Source: Chrysiogenia bacterium
GTDB taxonomy: Bacteria; JAGRBM01
DNA length: 8,938 bases
Direction: 5' to 3'
Assembly: GCA_020434085.1 (NCBI GenBank)
Contig: JAGRBM010000562.1
Span: 1-8,938 of the forward strand
The notes under the pieces were generated by a model. That model was not told the DNA's origin. It made no database searches and was given only the letters and a program-made list of their open reading frames with translations. A program made the translations under genes and the position numbers. Shown in pieces: positions 1 to 5,704 of this stretch. Every line of letters begins with the position of its first letter. Within the stretch, counting starts at the first letter, position 1.

Positions 1-551
1 ACGTCCAGGTTCACGATGTCGCTGAAGGCGCTGAGCTTCACTGCATTCGAGGGGGCTTTCAGAAACTCGTCGTCGCGACCAATGAAGAACGACACCCAGT
101 CCTTGGGGAACAGATCGTTGAGGAACACGAAGTCACCTGTTCCCCAGGTCAGCACCTGCCGACCGGCACGCACGTCGAGCCACTTGGCCGGCGTGAACGA
201 GATCAGTCCCTCGCGAAAGTCGATATCTGTGGACTGCGCCACCGCATCGCCGACCACATCGCCCTTGAAGCTGGCGCTGACCTGATCGCCGAAGTGCTGG
301 AGCTCGAGCCGGAAGCGGCCTTCCCCCAGCACGAAGTCGTCATTCTGCCAGGGGTTTTCCACCGCGCGGCTGGCGCCGGCGAATTCGACGAAACCGTGGA
401 TCTCCACCGGCAGGGCCGCGCCGCCGCCGGAATCACCTCCGCCGCTTCCGCTGCCCCAGGGATCGTCTTCCCAACCATCATCCTGTGCGGCGGCCGGAGC
501 CACCAGCGCCAGGAGCATCATCACGAAATACGGGAATGCTCGCCTCAACAT
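1..551 (-). CDS. Outer-membrane beta-barrel protein, DUF1302/alginate-export-like (partial, C-terminus outside window)
   Basis: The first 183 codons are present; the gene runs off the left edge. Residues 1-22 are a clear signal peptide (MLRRA, a hydrophobic stretch, then APAAAQ) with cleavage expected near residue 22. An acidic, Gly/Ser-rich linker follows (about 24-46). From residue 48 on there are alternating amphipathic strands typical of a porin-like barrel, including HGFVEFAG, GRFRLELQHFG and WLDVRAGRQVLTWGTGDFVF. The RAGRQ...WGTGD...NDLFPKDW stretch resembles DUF1302/alginate-export-type outer-membrane proteins. I chose the ATG at 551 because TAAGGGGG, a strong ribosome binding site, lies 6 nt upstream and overlaps the stop of the LolA-like gene. 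That makes it the third gene of the RND operon, and it probably serves as the outer-membrane channel or acceptor. The substrate is unknown. It could be a porin of another family. Confidence 0.8.
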   Translation of the reverse strand, partial: MLRRAFPYFVMMLLALVAPAAAQDDGWEDDPWGSGSGGGDSGGGAALPVEIHGFVEFAGASRAVENPWQNDDFVLGEGRFRLELQHFGDQVSASFKGDVVGDAVAQSTDIDFREGLISFTPAKWLDVRAGRQVLTWGTGDFVFLNDLFPKDWVSFFIGRDDEFLKAPSNAVKLSAFSDIVNLD

Positions 552-561
552 CGCCGCCCCC

Positions 562-1374
562 TTATTTGCCCGCCCGGAACCAGTCCAGCGGCGGGTTGCG
601 CAGCGAGCGCTCGGAGAAGATGTCCTCGGGAATGCCAAGGTCGTATTCGATGTTGCGGAACTCGATCACCGTGTTGCCGCCAGAGCGCAGGTCCTCGACC
701 ACCATCTTCGTCGCCGTGGGATGGCCCTGAATGTCCTGCACGCCGGAGCTCGTCATGCGGCGATAGACCTCGCCCTTGGCGTCGGAGAATTCCATCTTCA
801 CCGGCAGCAGGGTCTTCTTCTCGATCCAGATCTTGTAGCTCGCAAACTCCACCGAGCCCGGATCCTTGGGCTTGTTGAGCAGCACGTAGTGTTCACCCGT
901 CGTCTCCACGAGCTCGTGGGTGTCTTCATCGGTGCGGCGGCCCGAGACGTCTTCATAGAAGATGTGCGAGCCCACGAAGCTGGTGCGCTTGTCGCCGGCG
1001 CTGATGCGCTTTACCAGGTCGAGGCCCGGCAGGTAGAGCCAACGGTCATCGTCACCTTTGACGTGCTTGGCCACCAGGAACACCGTGCGGCGCACATCGG
1101 CCGGGCGCGAGAAGAGCACGAGGTAGTCCTGGTCTCCGCCGTCTGCGCGGTCGCGGCGCAGAATGGTGAACTGGCGGATCTGCGTGCGCCCCTGGTTGTC
1201 GGTGATGGTCATGCGCGACTGAGAGCGCCCGTCGTTACCGGCATAGTAGGACACGTTGTTGGCCTGCCGGACGATCTCGTTGACATCCGTGAGGTCCTCG
1301 GCCGAGGCCGCCGTGGGCGCGGCGATGAGCAGTGCCGCGAGGGCACCGAAAATGGAATGATTGAACTTACGCAT
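562..1374 (-). CDS. Periplasmic LolA-like outer membrane lipoprotein-sorting family protein
   Basis: This 270-residue protein has a Sec signal peptide: MRKFNHS, a hydrophobic core, then cleavage after ASA at about residue 25. It has no lipobox cysteine, so it should be a soluble periplasmic protein. The mature part shows features of the LolA-like fold family (COG2834 / PF17131 type): an N-terminal helix, then RMTITDNQGRTQIRQFTI, DDRWLYLPGLDLVKRIS, SFVGSHIFYEDVSGR, and a late strand pair ending EFRNIEYDLGIPEDIFSER. Such proteins carry hydrophobic ligands in an open beta half-barrel. True LolA carries lipoproteins, but this family commonly sits beside MMPL-type RND pumps, so a lipid or other hydrophobic cargo is more likely. 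The start codon overlaps the stop of the RND gene (ATGCGTAA, 8 bp), which indicates translational coupling. AAGGGAG lies 7 nt upstream of the ATG. Family confidence is high; cargo is inference. Confidence 0.88.
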   Translation of the reverse strand: MRKFNHSIFGALAALLIAAPTAASAEDLTDVNEIVRQANNVSYYAGNDGRSQSRMTITDNQGRTQIRQFTILRRDRADGGDQDYLVLFSRPADVRRTVFLVAKHVKGDDDRWLYLPGLDLVKRISAGDKRTSFVGSHIFYEDVSGRRTDEDTHELVETTGEHYVLLNKPKDPGSVEFASYKIWIEKKTLLPVKMEFSDAKGEVYRRMTSSGVQDIQGHPTATKMVVEDLRSGGNTVIEFRNIEYDLGIPEDIFSERSLRNPPLDWFRAGK

Positions 1375-3955
1375 TGCTTTGACTCCCTTCGGAATTCGCT
1401 CCGTCTTTGAACAATAGATGTTTGAGCTGCGCCGCGATCGCCGGCAGCAGCAGCATGGTCACGGCGCTTGAGATCGCCATGATCGCCGCCAGGAAGAAGC
1501 CCACGGTAATGTAAGGGACCAGCGGCGCTGCCAGCAGCGGCAGGAAGCCGATGGCAATAACGATGGCGTTGCGCGAGATCGCGCGGCCGGGCTCTTCGAA
1601 CATGAGCTCCACCGTGCGGCGCCAGTCGCCCACTTCCTTGTGAATGGCCCGCATGCGCTGGAGGAAGTGGATTGCAAAGTCCACCGAGAGCCCCAGCGTC
1701 AGCGAGCTGAGCACTGCCACGGGCATGTCGTAGTCCTTGCCCACGATTCCGATCAGGCCGTAGATCAGCGAGATGGTGATCGTCAGCGGCACCATGGCCA
1801 GCAGGCCGTAACTCAGCGAGCGGAAGAGGACGATCATCATGATGAGCACGATGATAAAGGATCCCGCCAGGGATTCGAGCATCCCCACCACCATTTCTTC
1901 CTGCCAGATGACGTTGATGTAGGTCAGTCCGGCCCAGTTGACGTCAATGCCATCCGGGGGCGGGTTCTGCGCGGTGAAGTCTTTCATCGCATCGACCACG
2001 GCGCTCATTTCGCGGTTGTCACCGCTCTTGAGCTGCACCCACACCGCCGAAGCGCGGTAGTCGGGCGTCACCATGTGCCACAGGTCGTCGGGCCGGTGCG
2101 AAGACTGGTAACTCAGCAGCGCCTGCGCCACGCCGCGGCTCGAATCGGGCAGCTTGTAGCTGGCGTCCTTGCCGTCGAGCAGCTCGCGGTAGACCGTCTT
2201 CACCACGTCGGCAATGGAGTTGGACTTGCCCACCTTGCCGCTGTCGAGCAGCGCGCTCTGGAGTTTCTCGATGTAGCGAAGCGTCTCGGGGCTCTGGAAA
2301 ACCTTGGCCTGAAGCTGCGCCTTCTCGGCGAGTGCCAGCAGGTCTTCGAGGTAAGGGGCCTCGGTGTCCGAACCACCGAAGAGTGCATCATCGATCCCCA
2401 GCGAGAGCGCCGAGAGACGCTCGCCGGAGTTGCCACCCTCGGCATGGGCGATGAGATCCTTCCAGGTGCCCGAAAGGTCCACGCCTTCGGATTTTGCGCG
2501 CGCGATGACGTCGGCGGCCTGCCTCTCAAAGTTCGAGAAGACTTCGGCGTCGTCACCGGCTTCGAGCACCAGGAAGGCGTTGTAGGTGCCGGCGAAGTGC
2601 TCGTTGAGGACCTCGTCGGCCACGCGAATGCGGTGGTGTTCCTTGAACCAGCGCACCGGATTGTCGTTGATCTGAATCTTGGTAATGCCCCAGCCGCTGA
2701 TTCCCAGCACCACCACGGCCGCGGCGATCAGGAGCTTGCCCCGCGAGAGAACGAACTGTCCTGCCCCGTGAAGCACGCGGCCGAGCAGTCCCTCGCCGCC
2801 GCTCTCACCACCGCCGGCGCTCAGCATCTTTTCGAGCTGCTTGTCCGAGAGGCTCACCGCATAGGCGGGAATGAAGGTGATCGTCAGCACGAAGGCGAGC
2901 GCGATGCCCAGGGCCACGAACAGGCCAAAGACCTTGACCGGCGGAATCGGCGTGAATGCCAGCGATGCAAAACCCACCGCCGAGGTCAGTGAGGTGTAGA
3001 GCATCGGCGTGAACAGGTGCCCCATGACCTCGGAGACAACCTTGCGCTTGTCGTCGCCCTTTTTGTAGTGGTCGGCGAATTCCGAGAGGATGTGCACCGA
3101 GTCCACCACCGCGATGGGCATCAGGAAGATCGGAATCATTGAGCTCATGATGTGCACGGTAAAGCCCATGCCGATGAGCAGGCCCATGGTGCTCACCACC
3201 GTGGCGATGGCCAGAAGCATGGGCGAAGTGATCAGAGAGAAGCTGCGGAAGAAGACCCACATCAGGATGAAGATGATCAGGCCCGAGAGCGGCGCGGAGA
3301 TGGCCATCTGCTTGAACATCTCGACGCCGAAGGTGTCTTCGGCCACGGGGAGGCCCGTGATGTGATAGGCGTCGTCGCCGCCGAGCTGGTCGACCTCGGC
3401 CTGGATTTCCTGCGCGATGCGGTAGCTCTGGTCCTTACGCTCGATGGGCACGTAGATGGCCAGCGCCTTGCCGTCGTCGGAGACCACGCTGCCATCGAGC
3501 AGCGGCAGGTTCCGGGCGGCATCGCGCACCGCGAGGGCTTCTTCCCGGGTCTTCGGCGCTTCCTTCATCATCCACTGGAAGCGGATGGTGCCGGGCCCCT
3601 CCTGCGTGATGTTGTCCACGCTGGAAATGCTCATCACGTCCTGGCGGACAACACCGTCGATCTGCTGGATCTCTTCGGTGAGCTTCTGGACGCGCGCGAG
3701 TGATTCCGGGTTGAATACCCCGTCGGGGTCTCTATCGTTCACCACCCCGACGACGATCATGTCGTAGAGAGCGAACTGCTGCTTGACCTCGTCATGGAAG
3801 ACGCGGTCGGGCTGATCATGCGGCAACATGTTCTCTGGATCTGTATCGACCGTGATTTTGGGAATCTGCGAACCCAGAATCAGTGTCACGACCGCCACGA
3901 TCGCGAAGATCACGCGCGGGTGGTCGATGGAAAACTTGATGACTCGCTTCGCCAT
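1367..3955 (-). CDS. MMPL/HAE3-type RND superfamily transporter
   Basis: An inner-membrane, proton-driven RND transporter of 862 residues. It shows the duplicated RND layout: one transmembrane helix near the N-terminus (about 13-30), a periplasmic domain, a cluster of helices (about 218-370), then TM7 (about 408-423), a second periplasmic domain and a final cluster (about 695-842), 12 helices in all. The two acidic TM4/TM10 motifs are present: AVVDSVHIL (Asp about 285) and GLSVDFAIHF (Asp about 759). The GLSVDFAIHF motif and the total length match MMPL/HAE3 proteins rather than AcrB-type pumps of about 1040 residues, and no adjacent membrane-fusion protein is seen. I chose the ATG at 3955 because GGAG lies 11 nt upstream and the protein then begins MAKRVIKFSIDHPRVIF, a normal RND start. 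An in-frame GTG at 4030 would add 25 polar residues that look like leader sequence. First gene of an operon with the LolA-like and barrel proteins. Likely cargo is a lipid or hydrophobic compound; this is not provable here. Confidence 0.92.
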   Translation of the reverse strand: MAKRVIKFSIDHPRVIFAIVAVVTLILGSQIPKITVDTDPENMLPHDQPDRVFHDEVKQQFALYDMIVVGVVNDRDPDGVFNPESLARVQKLTEEIQQIDGVVRQDVMSISSVDNITQEGPGTIRFQWMMKEAPKTREEALAVRDAARNLPLLDGSVVSDDGKALAIYVPIERKDQSYRIAQEIQAEVDQLGGDDAYHITGLPVAEDTFGVEMFKQMAISAPLSGLIIFILMWVFFRSFSLITSPMLLAIATVVSTMGLLIGMGFTVHIMSSMIPIFLMPIAVVDSVHILSEFADHYKKGDDKRKVVSEVMGHLFTPMLYTSLTSAVGFASLAFTPIPPVKVFGLFVALGIALAFVLTITFIPAYAVSLSDKQLEKMLSAGGGESGGEGLLGRVLHGAGQFVLSRGKLLIAAAVVVLGISGWGITKIQINDNPVRWFKEHHRIRVADEVLNEHFAGTYNAFLVLEAGDDAEVFSNFERQAADVIARAKSEGVDLSGTWKDLIAHAEGGNSGERLSALSLGIDDALFGGSDTEAPYLEDLLALAEKAQLQAKVFQSPETLRYIEKLQSALLDSGKVGKSNSIADVVKTVYRELLDGKDASYKLPDSSRGVAQALLSYQSSHRPDDLWHMVTPDYRASAVWVQLKSGDNREMSAVVDAMKDFTAQNPPPDGIDVNWAGLTYINVIWQEEMVVGMLESLAGSFIIVLIMMIVLFRSLSYGLLAMVPLTITISLIYGLIGIVGKDYDMPVAVLSSLTLGLSVDFAIHFLQRMRAIHKEVGDWRRTVELMFEEPGRAISRNAIVIAIGFLPLLAAPLVPYITVGFFLAAIMAISSAVTMLLLPAIAAQLKHLLFKDGANSEGSQSNA

Positions 3956-4031
3956 GCTTTTTTTTGCTCCGCCGGGTATTTGAACGCCCCCAGGAGGGGA
4001 CTCCTGCAACTTCGACTTCAACCTAAGCACG

Positions 4032-4039
4032 AATATAGC
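4032..4039. promoter_or_regulatory. Overlapping -10-like elements of the divergent promoter region
   Basis: GAATATAGC contains TATATT when read on the minus strand (4037 down to 4032) and TATAGC when read on the plus strand (4034-4039). Either could serve as a -10 hexamer, for the RND operon or for the PAS-like gene respectively. Neither has a convincing -35 at 16-18 bp. On the minus strand the CsoR-like palindrome occupies the spacer/-35 zone; on the plus strand it covers the expected transcription start. This is the only A/T-rich patch in the gap, but the assignment is weak. Confidence 0.3.
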
Positions 4040-4045
4040 AAAGAC

Positions 4046-4060
4046 TACCCCCCAGGGGTA
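4046..4060. promoter_or_regulatory. Perfect inverted repeat resembling a CsoR/CstR-family operator
   Basis: TACCCC-CCA-GGGGTA is a 6-bp perfect inverted repeat with a 3-nt centre. It lies in the 109-bp gap between the divergent RND operon and the PAS-like gene. CsoR-family repressors (copper-, nickel- or persulfide-sensing) are known to bind short A/T-flanked C-tract/G-tract palindromes of this form. The right arm also contains the AGGGG ribosome binding site of the PAS-like gene, so the repeat might alternatively act as an RNA hairpin on that transcript. No CsoR gene is in the window. The repeat is certain; the regulator is a guess from motif shape. Confidence 0.5.
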
Positions 4061-4064
4061 TGAT

Positions 4065-4685
4065 TTGGATCAGAAAGTTCGTTGGTCACATATGACTAAA
4101 GTGGTTCTCGGGCGGAGAAGTGGACCTGAGTCGGTGAAACAGAGCCAGAAAATCTCCTATAAAATCGATGGGTTAGACAGGATTGTCGAGACCGGGGGCG
4201 ATTGGGAGGCGTTCGCACAGGCCAACGGCGGCGCCCATCTGGGGAAAAAATTGCTGGGGACTTCCCTGTGGAGCCACATCCAGTGCGTGGATCTGATTAC
4301 CCTCTACAGGCCGCTGCTCAAACACGTGCGCGAGACCGGTGAGGCAATCCGTTTTCCGTCCCAGTGCAACTCGCCGGAGCTGATCCGCGAAGGAGAGATG
4401 CAGCTCTCCCCCCTCCCCGACGGCGGCATCGAGTTCCGCGTTCTCATTCACTCCGAGTCCCCACGGAAGAAATCCACCCAGGTCTGTCCGCAGTTCCAGG
4501 CGATCCGCGGCGTGATGGACATGTGCGACTGGTGCCTGAACGTGCGCCTCCGGGGCGAGGGACTCTGGGATAGCACGGTGGAAGCGGTTCGTAAGCAGGG
4601 GCTGCTCGCTTGTGAGTGCGTCCCCGACCTGCGGCGTGTGATCTGCCCCGAATGCAAGGGATCAATCGAGAGGGTCCCGCACTAG
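4065..4685 (+). CDS. PAS-like sensory protein with C-terminal CxxC...CxxC module
   Basis: A 206-residue soluble protein with no signal peptide or membrane helix. Residues about 35-135 have a PAS-like pattern: GDWEAFAQANGG, LLGTSLWSHI, YRPLLKHVRETGEAIRFPSQC, then the strands MQLSPLPDGGIEFRVLIHS. The C-terminal part (154-197) has MCDWC, a spacer with LWDSTVEAVRKQGLLACEC, and ICPEC. This corresponds to the C-terminal cysteine module seen at the end of many bacterial PAS sensor and regulator proteins (CxxCKKIR...ICPxC type), plausibly metal-binding or redox-active. Extra cysteines are C74, C101, C141, C183 and C185. There is no histidine kinase, GGDEF or DNA-binding domain, so it probably works through protein contacts. 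The start is uncertain: TTG at 4065 has AGGGG 6 nt upstream; the in-frame ATG at 4092 has only a poor ribosome binding site. It converges on the AAA+ gene with 5 bp between stops. Ligand and partner are unknown. Confidence 0.75.
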   Translation: MDQKVRWSHMTKVVLGRRSGPESVKQSQKISYKIDGLDRIVETGGDWEAFAQANGGAHLGKKLLGTSLWSHIQCVDLITLYRPLLKHVRETGEAIRFPSQCNSPELIREGEMQLSPLPDGGIEFRVLIHSESPRKKSTQVCPQFQAIRGVMDMCDWCLNVRLRGEGLWDSTVEAVRKQGLLACECVPDLRRVICPECKGSIERVPH

Positions 4686-4690
4686 ACCGG

Positions 4691-5449
4691 TCAGTCCTTT
4701 GGAAGGTCACCCGCCTTCTGCGTCATGCAGGCCTGCATGTCCGCAGCGCTGAGCCCGCGCATCTGCTCGAAGCAAACTTCGAGTCGCTCGCGCAGTTCAC
4801 TGATGTTCCCGGGCCACTCGTATTCTCCGAGCGCCTTCCAGAAAGAATCGGGAAGCTGCAGCATCCGGCTGAGCTCGGGAGCGATTCTCTTGCCCAGTTC
4901 CTGCACCAGAAGCGGCAGATCTTCGGCGCGCTCGCGCAGCGGCGGCACATCGAGCCGAAGGATGGAGACGATCTGATAGAACGAGCGGCTCAGAGTCCGC
5001 TCCACAATCAGTTCCGCGGGATCGCGCTCCGTTGCATAGATCACCCAGGTATTGGCGGTCACTACCTTCCCTGACGTCTTGGTACGGTATTCACGCTGCT
5101 GATGAAAGTTGAACAGCCGTTCCTGAACCGCAAGCGGGAGCGTATCGGCGTCAGGTATATAGAGCGTCCCGCCGTCGGCATCACCGAGCAGGCCTCGATC
5201 CACACCTCCAAAGAGTGCGACCTCGATTTCGAGATCCGTCTTGCCTCGTGGGGAATAGGTGAAGAAGGGCTCGGCCTTGCGAGCACTGCGTACGTGCAGA
5301 GTACGCGCTGCCGTCGCCTTGCCGGCACCCCGTTCTCCGACGATGAATACCGTCGTAGGGGCCGCACCGGCAAAAAGATCGACGCGCGCGCGCAAGTCGC
5401 GGCTCTGTTCAGAGCTGCCCTCGCAGAGAACCGGAGAAAATCCACCCAT
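4691..5449 (-). CDS. Stand-alone degenerate sigma-54-activator-type AAA+ protein
   Basis: A 252-residue protein that is almost only a sigma-54-interaction-type AAA+ domain. Visible elements: Walker A GERGAGKA (38-45, Lys44), a Walker B region GGTLYIPDAD (93-102), sensor I ATERD (139-143), the family hallmark VPPLRERAEDLPLL (168-181), and the sensor II region WPGNISELRERLE (212-224). Three things are abnormal. The GAFTGA loop that contacts sigma-54 is absent: only about 9 residues separate LFG from ADGG where family members have about 19. The Walker B Asp-Glu is replaced by Pro-Asp. The N141 expected in ATNRD is Glu. There is no receiver or other sensor domain and no C-terminal Fis-type helix-turn-helix; only about 25 residues follow the AAA+ core. 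The ATG at 5449 has AGG 8 nt upstream; an adjacent TTG at 5452 is less likely. I infer it is not a normal sigma-54 activator and may be a regulatory ATP-binding or adaptor protein. Confidence 0.85.
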   Translation of the reverse strand: MGGFSPVLCEGSSEQSRDLRARVDLFAGAAPTTVFIVGERGAGKATAARTLHVRSARKAEPFFTYSPRGKTDLEIEVALFGGVDRGLLGDADGGTLYIPDADTLPLAVQERLFNFHQQREYRTKTSGKVVTANTWVIYATERDPAELIVERTLSRSFYQIVSILRLDVPPLRERAEDLPLLVQELGKRIAPELSRMLQLPDSFWKALGEYEWPGNISELRERLEVCFEQMRGLSAADMQACMTQKAGDLPKD

Positions 5450-5480
5450 CAATTATGCCTGCACAAGTTGCTGCGTCATT

Positions 5481-5518
5481 CAGGCGGTGAAAGCCCCACC
5501 GGTGGATATCACCGCCTG
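5481..5518. repeat. Nested palindrome upstream of the AAA+ gene
   Basis: A perfect 10-bp inverted repeat, CAGGCGGTGA (5481-5490) and TCACCGCCTG (5509-5518), encloses an 18-nt loop that itself contains the perfect 10-bp palindrome CCACCGGTGG (5496-5505). It begins 32 bp upstream of the AAA+ start codon. It lacks a following T-tract, so it is not an obvious terminator. It could be an operator for a dimeric or tetrameric regulator or a structured 5' leader of the AAA+ mRNA. Confidence 0.6.
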
Positions 5519-5551
5519 TCGTGTCCAAAGAGAAAGCGAAACACGAACACG

Positions 5552-5557
5552 ATTATG
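5552..5557 (-). promoter_or_regulatory. Possible -10 element for the AAA+ gene
   Basis: Read on the minus strand the sequence is GATACATAATCG, in which CATAAT matches the -10 consensus well. No good -35 is visible 16-18 bp upstream. If used, transcription would start about 10 bp downstream and the nested palindrome at 5481-5518 would lie inside the 5' leader. Confidence 0.25.
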
Positions 5558-5630
5558 TATCAATCAAGAAATAGACGGATTTGACCTGCCGCTCAACTCG
5601 CACAGTACGGAAATCCACCTGAATTCCACG

Positions 5631-5669
5631 AAAAAACGCCGCTCACCCGGAGACAAGCGGCGTTTTCTT
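5631..5669 (-). terminator. Rho-independent terminator (potentially bidirectional) of the beta-propeller gene
   Basis: An 11-bp perfect stem, AAAACGCCGCT (5633-5643) with AGCGGCGTTTT (5656-5666), encloses a 12-nt loop. Read on the minus strand it ends in a run of six T (5636-5631), 36 bp after the lipoprotein stop codon. That fits termination of the minus-strand gene ending at 5705. In the plus direction TTTTCTT follows, so it might act in both directions, although no plus-strand gene ends nearby. Confidence 0.85.
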
Positions 5670-5704
5670 ACACCGTGTTCGCCCAGGGACGGCGCGCCGG
5701 TGAC

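Noticed and set aside
294-878. 194-codon plus-strand open frame spanning the end of the LolA-like gene and the barrel gene
   Set aside because: Low-complexity Pro/Ser/Arg/Cys composition and complete overlap with two convincing minus-strand genes.
721-1410. 229-codon plus-strand open frame across the LolA-like gene
   Set aside because: Antisense shadow of a well-supported exported protein; no recognisable domain.
1640-2992. 450-codon plus-strand open frame across the RND gene
   Set aside because: His/Gln/Arg-rich composition typical of the antisense frame of a GC-rich gene; the minus-strand RND protein explains the region.
3956-4030. N-terminal extension of the RND transporter from the GTG at 4030
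   Set aside because: The added 25 residues are polar and unlike RND N-termini; the ATG at 3955 has a GGAG upstream and gives the usual start just before the first helix.
5450-5600. Sigma-54 (-24/-12) promoter upstream of the AAA+ gene
   Set aside because: I looked for TGGC-N-TTGC type spacing on both strands and found no acceptable match.
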